In this document: piece after piece, positions 52,341 to 61,800 of the stretch
Position numbering within the stretch: the stretch's first letter is position 1
Layout: each line of letters opens with the position of its first letter
Assembly (NCBI RefSeq): GCF_900107535.1
Contig: NZ_FNRA01000001.1
Coordinates: 124,001-188,000 of the forward strand
Origin: Pedobacter hartonius
GTDB lineage: Bacteria > Bacteroidota > Bacteroidia > Sphingobacteriales > Sphingobacteriaceae
DNA: 64,000 nt
Direction of reading: 5' to 3'
Notes under the pieces: model-generated
The model's database searches: none
What the model was told of the DNA's origin: nothing
Seen by the model: only the letters and a program-made list of their open reading frames with translations
Position numbers and translations under genes: made by a program

Positions 52341-53999
52341 ATGCAGATCGTAGCTTATATCATTCTTGCCTTAGCGCTCATCTATTTTCTGAGTTATTCA
52401 TATAAAAAGCTGTCCGCAAAGTCAAAGCGGGAAAGCCTGAGGAGGGATTGGGGGCAGGCAAAGAACAGCAGGTATATAGACCTGGATTCCGTGGAGAACT
52501 ATTTTCTGAATACCATTGCAGATTCAGCCGATAAACTGCAGCTGATCTCGGATAAGATTGCAACAGACCTGTACCTCAATGAGGTTTTTAAACTGGTAGA
52601 CCGCACAGTGTCCAGGGTGGGCCAGCAGTTTCTCTATGCAAGGCTGCGCACCATAGATAAAGATCCCAAAGACCTGCTGATCCAGGATGCATTTGCAGAA
52701 CTGATCGGTCAGGATGAAGAATTAAGGCTGGATACACAACTTACCCTGCAGAAACTGGAGAAAAATGATTCTTATTATTTCCAGGATCTGATCTATGCAA
52801 AAAAGATAGACCGTCCGGACTTTATGCCCCTGGTTTATCTGCTGACGCTGCTGAATGTGATCCTGCTTTTCGCCGGTTTCTTTTACCCGACTGCATTCCT
52901 GGCCTTTGGTGCGGTATTCATCATCAACTCCGGCATTCATTACTGGAATAAAAACAATGTAAGTGTACATACCTCCTCGCTCGGGGAATTTCTTAAAGCA
53001 TTTGAAACGGCAAAGAACCTGGATGCAGACAAAAGGATCAGTGCACATTTTCCGCATACCGCCGGGCTCATCAGGGAACTGACACCGCTGAAAAGAAAGA
53101 TGATAGGGGTTAAACTGGATAACATGGCAGAAGGGGATGCTGCCGTGGTTGGCTTCCTGGTCTTCGAGCTGCTCAAAATAGCCTTCAATATTGAGATCAT
53201 CTCCTTTTATTCCATTATCGGCTCGCTGAGGGAGAAAAAGAAAGAGATGAAAGATCTGTTCAAATTTATCGGTACGGTAGATACCGCAATATCCATCGCG
53301 GCGTTCAGGTCATCCCTGGATGAATATTGCAAACCGGTTTTCAGTACCGGCAGCGGTTTGGAAGCGGAGGGAATTAAACATCCTCTGATAGCAAACTGCG
53401 TCCCGAATGACCTTCATCTTGAGCAGAAGAACCTGTTGCTGACCGGCTCGAATATGTCTGGCAAAACTACCTTCATCCGTTCTGTAGGCATCAATATGAT
53501 CCTGGGCCAAACGCTGTATACCTGTCTGGCAAACAGGTTTGAGATGCCCTATTCAAAGATATTCTCCTCTATCACCGTGGCGGACAGCCTGCTGGAAGAA
53601 AAGAGTTATTATTTTGAGGAGATGCGGATCATCAAAGAATTTATAGGGGAATCAGGCAGTGCTGAACCCTGCTTTTTTATCCTCGATGAGATCTTCAAAG
53701 GTACCAACACCATTGAAAGGGTGTCTGCCGGAAAAGCGATCCTCTCCTATCTTGCTAAAAACAACAATCTTGTATTTGTTTCCACCCATGACACTGAACT
53801 GAATGAGCTGCTGAAAACGGAATATGACCTTTACCATTTTTCGGAAACCGTGGAAGAACAGGAACTCATCTTTGACCATACCATCAAAAAAGGCCCGCTG
53901 AAAACAAGAAATGCCATTAAGATCCTGGAAATCAATGATTATCCTGCATCGATCATTAGGGATGCCAACGCTACTGTAGACCTGCTGATGCAGGGTTAA
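52341..53999 (+). CDS. MutS-related ATPase with membrane segments
   Basis: The 552-residue protein has an N-terminal membrane segment (IVAYIILALALIYFLSY) and two more near residue 175 (VYLLTLLNVILLFAGFFYPT). The C-terminal MutS-type ATPase has Walker A TGSNMSGKTTFIRSVG near residue 372 and Walker B FFILDEIFKGTNTIERVSAG near residue 445. The mismatch-recognition domain I of true MutS is absent, so it should not act in ordinary mismatch repair. Membrane-bound MutS-like ATPases are widespread in Bacteroidota, and their role is not known. The gene overlaps the convergent START gene by four bases. Confidence 0.88.
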   Translation: MQIVAYIILALALIYFLSYSYKKLSAKSKRESLRRDWGQAKNSRYIDLDSVENYFLNTIADSADKLQLISDKIATDLYLNEVFKLVDRTVSRVGQQFLYARLRTIDKDPKDLLIQDAFAELIGQDEELRLDTQLTLQKLEKNDSYYFQDLIYAKKIDRPDFMPLVYLLTLLNVILLFAGFFYPTAFLAFGAVFIINSGIHYWNKNNVSVHTSSLGEFLKAFETAKNLDADKRISAHFPHTAGLIRELTPLKRKMIGVKLDNMAEGDAAVVGFLVFELLKIAFNIEIISFYSIIGSLREKKKEMKDLFKFIGTVDTAISIAAFRSSLDEYCKPVFSTGSGLEAEGIKHPLIANCVPNDLHLEQKNLLLTGSNMSGKTTFIRSVGINMILGQTLYTCLANRFEMPYSKIFSSITVADSLLEEKSYYFEEMRIIKEFIGESGSAEPCFFILDEIFKGTNTIERVSAGKAILSYLAKNNNLVFVSTHDTELNELLKTEYDLYHFSETVEEQELIFDHTIKKGPLKTRNAIKILEINDYPASIIRDANATVDLLMQG

Positions 54000-54658
54000 T
54001 CCGCGATCTGAGGATAATGTGTGTTCTTATACTTATCTTTCTGAACGTGTACTTTCAGGTTCCTGAATGTTTCCAGTGGCCCTTTTGTGGCGAACAGGTT
54101 GATTAACCAGGCTGGTATGGTTCCCATCGGATCTACTTCCAGTACATATTCTGCCCTCACCTGGTTTTTGCCCAATGGAGTGATCGTCCAGTTTCCAACG
54201 GAATGGGGAATCCTCACGATCTTGTCCTTTTCGGGTACATAACCGGGAATGCAGGGAGAATTTACGGTGATCACTTTTGTCTGCGGGTGCTGCTGCACCT
54301 GGATATGAACCACAAAATCCCGGTTCTCACATGGCCAGGGCACATCAAGTTCTGAATAATAGATCAGGTCCAGCGGGGAGATCTGTTTGATCATGATATT
54401 CTTCTTACTGTGGTAAACCCATTCGCTGCAGGTTTCAATGTCCATAATCGCCGCCAGCAACTGAGAGTTAGTGGCCTGCATATTACATACCACCCTGATC
54501 GCTTTGAGCTTTGGATTTGAAGCCGGACGGGTGTATACATCAATTCCCTCGTGCTGCGCGGACAACTTCCAGCTCTCCTGGGCCAGGGAGGGATTAAAAC
54601 CTAAAAAAAAGAACAATATAATTAAAAACAGGGAATATACGGAGGCTGAACGACACAT
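53996..54658 (-). CDS. START domain lipid-binding-like protein, exported
   Basis: The 220-residue protein has a signal peptide (YSLFLIILFFFLGFNPSLAQ). A START/SRPBCC fold follows: SAQHEGIDVYTRPASNPKLK, ETCSEWVYHSKKNIMIKQIS, DVPWPCENRDFVVHIQVQ and VRAEYVLEVDPMGTIPAWLI, the last being the typical C-terminal helix approach. START domains bind hydrophobic ligands such as lipids; the ligand here is unknown. The signal suggests a periplasmic site. A well-placed promoter lies upstream. The 3' end overlaps the MutS-like gene. Confidence 0.87.
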   Translation of the reverse strand: MCRSASVYSLFLIILFFFLGFNPSLAQESWKLSAQHEGIDVYTRPASNPKLKAIRVVCNMQATNSQLLAAIMDIETCSEWVYHSKKNIMIKQISPLDLIYYSELDVPWPCENRDFVVHIQVQQHPQTKVITVNSPCIPGYVPEKDKIVRIPHSVGNWTITPLGKNQVRAEYVLEVDPMGTIPAWLINLFATKGPLETFRNLKVHVQKDKYKNTHYPQIAD

Positions 54659-54695
54659 AATTTTTACGTAATCAGGTTTAAATCTAATCGGGCAT

Positions 54696-54722
54696 CAAAA
54701 TTAAGCAAAATCCTTTTTTCAA
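54696..54722 (-). promoter_or_regulatory. Promoter of the START-domain gene
   Basis: On the minus strand TTG (54720-54722) and TAATTTTG (54696-54703) are separated by 16 bases, close to the Bacteroidota -33/-7 arrangement. The -7 element lies about 37 bases before the ATG. Confidence 0.6.
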
Positions 54723-54799
54723 GCTGAATTTAAAGGTTTTAACTACGTCATCTTCGCGTAATTATATTTTATGCATTTTTTTTGTTTGTAACATTGTTG

Positions 54800-54807
54800 T
54801 ATATTTG
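54800..54807 (+). promoter_or_regulatory. Promoter -7 element of the exported L,D-transpeptidase-like gene
   Basis: TATATTTG matches TAnnTTTG, with a TTTG at 54781-54784 as possible -33 at 15-base spacing. It overlaps a TTG codon at 54805 that could be read as a start, which argues that translation really begins at the ATG at 54907. Confidence 0.6.
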
Positions 54808-54906
54808 TTTAACAAAAATCTAAAAACCCTCACCAAAATCTTAAGTTTATCTGAAGCAAAAAACTACCTAATTATCGTATCACACATAGCACCCAAACCA
54901 AATTCT

Positions 54907-55707
54907 ATGAGAAAATACCTTTTAGGCGGAGCAGGAATAATTTTTAGTACACTTGCACTGACCATCATTAGCTGGGTTCCATCATCCAATACGATTACAC
55001 CAGCTAAAATCGTTACTGAAGATTCATTGTACAATTTGCATGTCAGCAAAATCTATAATGGAGCACATTTAGAACAGGCAGGTTTAAGACCTGAGGTTTT
55101 CGAAAAAGCATTAACAGGGTTCTATAACCTGAAGAACAGCGGAAAAATATCTGCGGAGAAGTCAATTCTTACCATTGCAGATATGGATCAGAACAGTACA
55201 AAGAAACGTTTGTGGATCATCGATCTGAATAAAGACTCCCTGCTGCTCAATACCTGGGTTGCCCATGGTTCACGCAGTGGCGATGACCTTGCTACACGCT
55301 TTTCCGATGAAAATGACTCTTACGAAAGCAGCCTGGGATTTTATGTAACGGCTGAGATCTATACTGGTAAACACGGCCGTTCATTACGCCTGGACGGTAT
55401 GGATGAAGGTTACAATTCAAATGCCCGCAAGCGCTCTATCGTTGTCCATGGTGCACCTTATGTGAGTCAGGGAACAATTAACCAGTTAGGAAGACTCGGA
55501 CGCAGTCAGGGTTGCCCTGCAGTTGCCCCTGAACTTGCAAACCTGGTGATCAATACCATAGAAGGTAAAACTGTGATCTTCATTAACGGAAGTACCCAGT
55601 CTTACACTTCGAAATACCTGGATACACACCTTGCAGCAAATAGCATCATTGGTAGCAGGGACAGTATCATGAAAGTAAAAGATACACTGTTAACAGCAAA
55701 GATCTAA
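54907..55707 (+). CDS. Murein L,D-transpeptidase catalytic-domain family protein
   Basis: The start is set at the ATG at 54907. It is followed by a signal-type segment (MRKYLLGGAGIIFSTLALTI), while the upstream codons overlap the promoter. The mature protein of about 240 residues has KSILTIADMDQNSTKKRLWI, WVAHGSRSGDD and GRSLRLDGMDEGYNSNARKR. The catalytic-type block VVHGAPYVSQGTINQLGRLG leads into RSQGCPAVAPELANLVIN, which carries the Cys. This is the bacterial murein L,D-transpeptidase catalytic domain family, which acts on peptidoglycan in the periplasm. A second, YcbB-type L,D-transpeptidase is convergent, just past a long hairpin. Confidence 0.85.
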   Translation: MRKYLLGGAGIIFSTLALTIISWVPSSNTITPAKIVTEDSLYNLHVSKIYNGAHLEQAGLRPEVFEKALTGFYNLKNSGKISAEKSILTIADMDQNSTKKRLWIIDLNKDSLLLNTWVAHGSRSGDDLATRFSDENDSYESSLGFYVTAEIYTGKHGRSLRLDGMDEGYNSNARKRSIVVHGAPYVSQGTINQLGRLGRSQGCPAVAPELANLVINTIEGKTVIFINGSTQSYTSKYLDTHLAANSIIGSRDSIMKVKDTLLTAKI

Positions 55708-55708
55708 G

Positions 55709-55752
55709 CTACAGCCAGACAAGAGGTAATCTACAGCCAGATAAGCGGTAAT
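55709..55752 (+). repeat. 22-base tandem repeat after the transpeptidase gene
   Basis: CTACAGCCAGACAAGAGGTA at 55709 is repeated from 55731 with two mismatches (22-base unit, two copies). It lies just after the stop codon and before the long hairpin. Its role is unknown. Confidence 0.7.
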
Positions 55753-55783
55753 ACATCGCCCTCTATCCGGTGCTTCTGGCTTG

Positions 55784-55904
55784 TTCCTTCTCTATGAGTC
55801 CGAGGTACGTCAGTCCAGCGAACGAGGCTAGACCGAGTTTAAGCCCTAAACTCGGTCTAGCCTCGTTCGCTTGGGGGACCTATGCCGGACTCATAGAGAA
55901 GGAA
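55784..55904. repeat. Very long nested hairpin between two L,D-transpeptidase genes
   Basis: An outer 19-bp perfect stem (55784-55802 with 55886-55904) encloses an inner 25-bp perfect stem (55817-55841 with 55847-55871) with a 5-base loop. The two stems are separated by 14-base arms that pair poorly. It lies between convergent genes and could end both transcripts. There is no T-run, and the size is unusual for a terminator. Confidence 0.85.
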
Positions 55905-56002
55905 ACCCGAAGAAGCATCGGCAAAGCAACGATAACAAATGCCCCCTATACAGACAGGTCAATTAGTTTAGCAGGTGCCTTCTCCTTATCATGTAAGGAG
56001 CA

Positions 56003-57514
56003 TTAAATAGCCCCTCTTTTTTGCAGATAGGTGTACAGGACAATGTCCAGTCCGTATACGTCTTTTCTTACCTGAATAGTGCCGCTGTCATCCCAGGCAG
56101 TAAAATAAGTCAGGTAAACAGGAACCTTTTTTGGTAAAGAAATATTCGTTGCTACCGCAACAGTATCTTCCATTTGCTTTTTGATCTGCTCATATTTTGC
56201 TCCGTCGCCAAAAAGCGCGTGCGCAAAATCAAGCGGTTTTTCCAAACGTACACATCCGTGACTCACTGCCCGCATAGACTGTTTAAATGCGGCCTTCGCG
56301 GGAGTATCATGCAAATAAACGGCACTTTGATTATTAAAAAGAAACTTGATCTTCCCTAAAGAATTATCCTCTCCCGGGCGCTGTTTAAACCGGTATTTCT
56401 TACCAGGATTACCGCTGGTCCAGTCAATCTCTTCCGGATCTTCAACGACCTTTCCGTTTTCAAACACATCAATGTTGTGGTTTGCCAGGTAATAACGGTC
56501 TTCCGCGGCAGATTTAACAATCTCCTTACTGGCAATGCTCTCCGGAATATTCCAAACCGGGTTTACCTGCACACTGTGGATCATGCTATTTAACTGTGGG
56601 GTCTCCCTTGAAAAAGGCCGGTCTTTTTTCAGGTCGTTCTCATCATATTCCTGTATATTATCCGTAAAATCCTTGTTCCGTCCTTCTCCTACGCATACTT
56701 TCATATTCAGCACAGACTTCCCTTTCTCCATGACATCCAACCTGAAATCGGCGATATTCACGATCACATATTTATCCTCCTGAGGTTTGTTCTTCCATCT
56801 TAATCTTTCCAGGTTCACCTTAAGAATCTTCTGTGTTTCCGCTGCGGTGATGCCCGGCGCGGCTTTACCTTCCTTCAGGGCCTTTTGCAGGGCGAGATAC
56901 TGCTCATTCGCGGGTTGTATGCTATCCAGGTAAACCTTCAGGTCTCTGATCGCGAAAATACGGTTCAGGGAATTACTGTCGGGCCGTTGTGTATCGGTAA
57001 AATATGCAGCATAAATCCTTTTCGGACTTACCACGCCATACTGAAGGGCAATACTATACTGAAGAAGTGAATTGGCCGCCAGTATTTCCAGTCTGGCAAT
57101 ATCGCGGTAAGCGTCTTCAGTGGTTTGAATTCCTTTTTTATCATAGAGCTTGTCTGTCAGCTCTTTTAATTCCTTCGCTTTGAAAAGCTCAGGGTTTAAA
57201 CCATGTTCCGCAGCGCGGTCAAAATAGGTCAGCAGCTGCTGCAACCCTTTTTGTTTTACATGCTGAAGAACGATTACCGGTTCATATTCATTCTTTTCAT
57301 AAAAAGCAGCAATCAGCTTTGGCTGACTCAAACCGGGTTGCTCCGCCTTGAGCGTTTGCCGGAAGACCTCAGCAAAGGCTTCATTCTCTACATTTTTAAA
57401 CACCTTGTTCCCTGTTTCAGTAAAGAGGGTTTTGCCCAGATCTGAACGGCTTTTTTTACAGGATTGTACTGTAAATGCAATTGTGAAAGCGAGTAGGAGA
57501 TATTTTCTAACCAT
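56003..57514 (-). CDS. L,D-transpeptidase, YcbB-like, lipoprotein
   Basis: The start at 57514 gives a lipoprotein signal (VRKYLLLAFTIAFTVQSCKK). ATGs upstream would add a non-matching tail. About 503 residues follow. A helical domain (PLQQLLTYFDRAAEHGL-like, with AAEHGLNPELFKAKELKELT) matches the scaffold region of YcbB. The catalytic YkuD domain starts near YVIVNIADFRLDVMEKGKSV, with NPVWNIPESIASKEI and the active-site block RAVSHGCVRLEKPLDFAHAL. The enzyme makes 3-3 cross-links in peptidoglycan. It is anchored in the periplasm and divergent from the alcohol dehydrogenase gene. Confidence 0.9.
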   Translation of the reverse strand: MVRKYLLLAFTIAFTVQSCKKSRSDLGKTLFTETGNKVFKNVENEAFAEVFRQTLKAEQPGLSQPKLIAAFYEKNEYEPVIVLQHVKQKGLQQLLTYFDRAAEHGLNPELFKAKELKELTDKLYDKKGIQTTEDAYRDIARLEILAANSLLQYSIALQYGVVSPKRIYAAYFTDTQRPDSNSLNRIFAIRDLKVYLDSIQPANEQYLALQKALKEGKAAPGITAAETQKILKVNLERLRWKNKPQEDKYVIVNIADFRLDVMEKGKSVLNMKVCVGEGRNKDFTDNIQEYDENDLKKDRPFSRETPQLNSMIHSVQVNPVWNIPESIASKEIVKSAAEDRYYLANHNIDVFENGKVVEDPEEIDWTSGNPGKKYRFKQRPGEDNSLGKIKFLFNNQSAVYLHDTPAKAAFKQSMRAVSHGCVRLEKPLDFAHALFGDGAKYEQIKKQMEDTVAVATNISLPKKVPVYLTYFTAWDDSGTIQVRKDVYGLDIVLYTYLQKRGAI

Positions 57515-57664
57515 ATGCCCTATCAACATCAATTCAGCAAAATTGTTTAACCACCTGGTCACATAAAGTTTTACAGAACGAGAAAAACAAATCTTTGATT
57601 TCAATGTTTGATGTTCGAACACTAAATTACCGTAATTTAGCCGCTAACTAAAATAATTGAATCG

Positions 57665-58708
57665 ATGAAATCAATAAAATCCTATGCTGCAGAAAGTGCA
57701 GAACAACCGCTTGCCCCATTTGCGCTTGACAGACGTGAGCCTGGAGCAGATGATGTAGAGATTAAAATTTTATTCTGTGGGGTCTGCCACTCTGATATCC
57801 ACACGGCCCGTAACGAATGGGGTGCAACCATGTACCCGGTAGTTCCCGGTCACGAAATTGTGGGTACTGTAACACGTGCAGGTGAAAATGTAAGCAAGTT
57901 CAAAGTAGGTGATACCGTAGGTGTCGGCTGTTTTGTAGACTCCTGCGGACATTGCGAAAGCTGCAAAGATGACCAGGAACAATACTGTGAAAACGGACAT
58001 ACGCAAACCTATAATGCTTATGAGCAGGATAAAAAAACCATTACTTATGGCGGTTATTCAAGCCATATCGTAGTTACACAGGATTTCGTGCTTTCAGTTT
58101 CTGACAAACTTCCCCTGGAAAAAGTAGCGCCGTTGTTATGTGCCGGCATCACTACGTATTCTCCGTTACGCCACTGGGGAGTGAAAGAAGGCCATAAACT
58201 TGCTGTAGTAGGTTTAGGCGGACTAGGCCACATGGCAGTGAAACTGGCTTCATCTATGGGAGCCGAAGTAACAATGCTCAGCCGTTCTCCAAAGAAAGAA
58301 AAAGATGCCGCAGAACTTGGTGCCGATCACTTCAAACTGACCACCGACAAAGACACCATGAAAGAACTTGCCGGTACTTTTGATTTTATCATCGATACCG
58401 TTTCAGCTGAACATGATTATGACGAGTACCTCGCTTTGTTAAAAACAAATGGTGTAATGGTACTATTAGGCGTTCCGCCGGTACCTGCTACAGTGAGCCC
58501 CGCCGGACTGATCTTTGGCCGCCGCAGCCTGGTAGGTTCTCTTGTTGGAGGAATTAAAGAAACCCAGGAAATGCTGGATTACTGTGCAGCGCACAATATC
58601 ACATCTGATGTAGAGATCATCAACATCAATCAGATCAACGAAGCGTACGAACGTACTCTTGCCGGAGATGTTCACTATCGTTTTGTGATTGATATGGCTA
58701 CGCTGTAA
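57665..58708 (+). CDS. Zinc-dependent NAD(P) alcohol dehydrogenase
   Basis: The 347-residue medium-chain dehydrogenase has the catalytic-zinc residues in FCGVCHSDIHTARNEWG and PGHEIVGTV. The structural-zinc lobe reads SCGHCESCKDDQEQYCENGH, with four cysteines. The Rossmann motif is GLGGLGHMAVKLASSMGAEV. The closest look is the cinnamyl-alcohol dehydrogenase / YahK group, which reduces aldehydes with NADPH. It is monocistronic, and a 24-bp-stem terminator follows. The dehydrogenase relic at 4.1 kb is a different subfamily. Confidence 0.93.
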   Translation: MKSIKSYAAESAEQPLAPFALDRREPGADDVEIKILFCGVCHSDIHTARNEWGATMYPVVPGHEIVGTVTRAGENVSKFKVGDTVGVGCFVDSCGHCESCKDDQEQYCENGHTQTYNAYEQDKKTITYGGYSSHIVVTQDFVLSVSDKLPLEKVAPLLCAGITTYSPLRHWGVKEGHKLAVVGLGGLGHMAVKLASSMGAEVTMLSRSPKKEKDAAELGADHFKLTTDKDTMKELAGTFDFIIDTVSAEHDYDEYLALLKTNGVMVLLGVPPVPATVSPAGLIFGRRSLVGSLVGGIKETQEMLDYCAAHNITSDVEIININQINEAYERTLAGDVHYRFVIDMATL

Positions 58709-58724
58709 GGAGATCACCGGGGTT

Positions 58725-58798
58725 AAAAAATAAGGGTTAAATCGGGGCTGTATGCTGCTGAAGCGCAGCAGAAGGCCCCGATTTAACCCTTATTTTTT
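58725..58798. terminator. Giant core-containing hairpin between adh and sbcC
   Basis: A 24-bp perfect stem (58725-58748 with 58775-58798) starts with AAAAAA and ends with TTTTTT, so it works in both directions between convergent genes. The 26-base centre (58749-58774) contains GCTGCTGAAGCGCAGC, shared with the hairpin after cysN. Confidence 0.88.
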
Positions 58799-58819
58799 CT
58801 GACACAGGTTAATCTCTGC

Positions 58820-61800
58820 TTAAATCTTCCTCCCGTAACTGTATAACGAGATCTTGCTGGTTCCGCCGGCTTCCCTGCTCAGCTGTATCTGCGTGCCTAT
58901 CCTCTCCTTTAAGGCCTCGACATGTGAAATGATCCCTATGTTTTTTCCGCTTGCCTGAAGGTTTTCCAATGCTGTGATCGCCACATCAATCGTTTCCGCA
59001 TCCAGTGTACCAAACCCCTCATCGATAAATAAGGAATTGATCTGTACCTTACGGCTTGCGAGATCTGATAACCCCAGGGCCAGTGCAAGGCTCACCAGGA
59101 AACTCTCGCCACCGGAGAGTGTAGACATTGGCCTGACCACATCAGCCTGGTACCCATCAATGATCTGAAGGTCAAGATCCTTTTCAGGGCTTTTCAAAAT
59201 GCGGTAGCGATCGCTCAGCCGCAGTAAATGACGGTTGGCCAGTTCTGTCAGCCTCGCCAGGGTAAGCCCCTGCGCAAAACGGCTGAACTTCCTGCCATCT
59301 GCTGAGCCTATCAGTGCGGAAAGTTTTTGAAAGCGGTCAGATTCCTGTTGCTGCCGTTCAATTTGCTGCGCCACCTCAACATGTTTCAGTTTCAGCAGGT
59401 CATCTTCGGCAATAACCTGGTTCAGTCTGCCTTTTTGCTGCTGAAGAAGCGATATGACCTGGGCCTGTTCTTCCAGCCTCGGCGTCAGTATTTCCCTGTC
59501 CTCCGCCGTCAATGCCTTCTGCAGTTCCGCTTCCAGGTCTTTTTCAGTTGCGGTAAGCAGGCTTTTGCCAGAGCTGATGCGCTGTACGGCTTCCTGCTGC
59601 AGTTCTGCGGACAGCCGGGCTTCTTCATCAGGCAGAAACAGTTCCTGTAACTCCTCAATGGAAGCCATGCCCTCGCCACGGAGTTTCGCCGTTAATTTTT
59701 CAAGCTGCGCGCTGAATAAGTTTTTAGTCGTCAGAAATGAAGTATTGAGGTTCAGCTGGCGGTCCTCGATGATCTTCAGCCGCTCCTGCTTTTGCTGTAA
59801 CTGCTGCTGTAACTCTTCAGTCTGACTTCTGTATTTCCGCAGTTCATTGCTGAGTCCCGCGCGCTCCTGTACAGGGTCTTTCGTACCGAAAAGTTCCAGG
59901 CGCTCTTCTTCCAGCTGCTGCAGCACCTGCTGCGTCTCTTTTATCTGAACATTTAATCCTTCAATGGCATCTTTCTTTTCTCCGATCGCAGCTCCTATGC
60001 TTTTCAATTCCGTTTCCTGTTGCCGGAGGTCAAGCTCCAGAAGTTTCAGCTCCCCTTCCGACTGCCGGTACTGCTGATAGCGTTTATTCATTTCGGGGCT
60101 GATCTGCTCAGCCTCAGCTGCGCTAAAAATGATCCCAAAAGGTTCCAGTAAAAGGATAGCTCTATCTTCGAGTGTTTTACTTTCTGCTGTAGTGTTGGTT
60201 AAATCAAGGGCAATGGCATTCAGCTGCTTCTCTGCAAAGATGATTTCCAATGCCGCCTGTTCTGTTTTATTTTTTTCCTGTACCAGGATCTCCTTCCGCT
60301 GGCTCAGCAGGGCTTCCAGTTTACTGATCTGCTGCTGGGCAAGCCTGGCGGTGTCTAACCGTGTTTTCAAAGCCTCCTGCTGTACCCTTTTCCTGCCAAT
60401 CACAGCGGCAATGATCTCAGCTTTGCTGATGTCAAGCGGTTTGGGCAGCTTTGTGTTATTCTGCTCAAATTCCGAAAGCGCCCGGGTGACCAATTCAGCA
60501 GAGCGCAGCAGGTCTTTCCCGCCTGTTTCCAACTGGTAACTCAGTGTATTGATCACAATTAACTGCGCATCCAGCTGCGTTTTCAGCAATTGCAATTTTA
60601 CCTGCTGCTGGTTACGGCGCTCTTCGGCTTCGGTCATCCGTGATACATATTTCCCTTCCACAAAGGGATGGTGAACAGCCCCACAAAGCGGACAGGATTG
60701 TCCGGCCTGCAGTTGAAGCCTGTCGGCATCATATTTTTGCACCTTTACTTCCAGCTCATAGATCTGCTGCAGGTCTTTCAGCAATGCTGTTTCCCGTTCG
60801 TCTTCCAGTTTCAGGTTGCCCAGCACTGCCCGGGCTTCCTTTTCCTCTGCCCCTAATCCGGAGATCCCGCTGATCAGCGCCTCTTGTTCCTGCAAAAGCT
60901 TTGCATGCAAACCGGCCAGTTTGAACTGCTGCTCAGCCGTATTGATCAGGACGGGGAATTCCCTCAGTTCTTCTTCCAGCTGGTCAGTAGTTTTTCCCGC
61001 CAGTAGCTCCAGAAGCGATCGGCCGTGCTGCTGAATGGACTCCTGTATTTCCGAAAGCTGCTGCTCCGCCAGTTTTATACGCTGTGTGGTGTGCAGCACA
61101 AACTCCTGCGCCTGCAGATGCTGTTTCCTGTACCCGGAGTGTCCTTCTGTAAGGTTATCCAGTTTTATTTTTAGGGCAGACAGCTGTTGTACCAGCTGTT
61201 GAAATACGATCACCTCTTTATCCAGATTTGCATCGGACGCATGTTCCCGCAACCAGAGCGACAGCTGCCCTATCCGTTCCTGGATAGCTTTCAGCTGCCC
61301 ATCCATTGCCAGTTGCGATGCTTCGGCAGTGTGAAGGTTCAGCCGGGCCGATTCAAAAGCGTCAAGTATTTTTGCAAGCTGGTTTTTCGACTGCTCAACC
61401 AATATATCTTTTTTACTTACTGCATCAAACACAGGTTCCATGCCGGTAAGGATCTTCTCCTTCAATCCGGCCTGCTGTTTCGCTTCTACCAACGTTGTCC
61501 TGGTGGTCTTTTCCTCTTCAACTATCTGCGGATGCTGCAATTCGGCCTCCCTCAGATCTGCCCCTATTCTCTGCTGCTGACTTTCTATCGTCTTCAATTC
61601 TGCCAGTGCCGGGCGGTAGGCCAGTGCACGCAGGTGATGCTGCAGCTTAACAAACCGGGGTTCATGTGCCGCATGGAAAAGTTCAGCCTCAGACAGGGCC
61701 TGCAATAATTCCTGTTTCCTCGCGGTAAGTTTTTCCAGACCGGCAAGCCAGTCGAGCTGTGCTCTCAGCGACGATTCCTCCTTTTTCAGTTGTACTTCCC

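Noticed and set aside
52341..53999. Canonical mismatch-repair MutS
   Set aside because: It lacks the mismatch-binding N-terminal domain and has membrane segments, so it is a MutS-related ATPase only.
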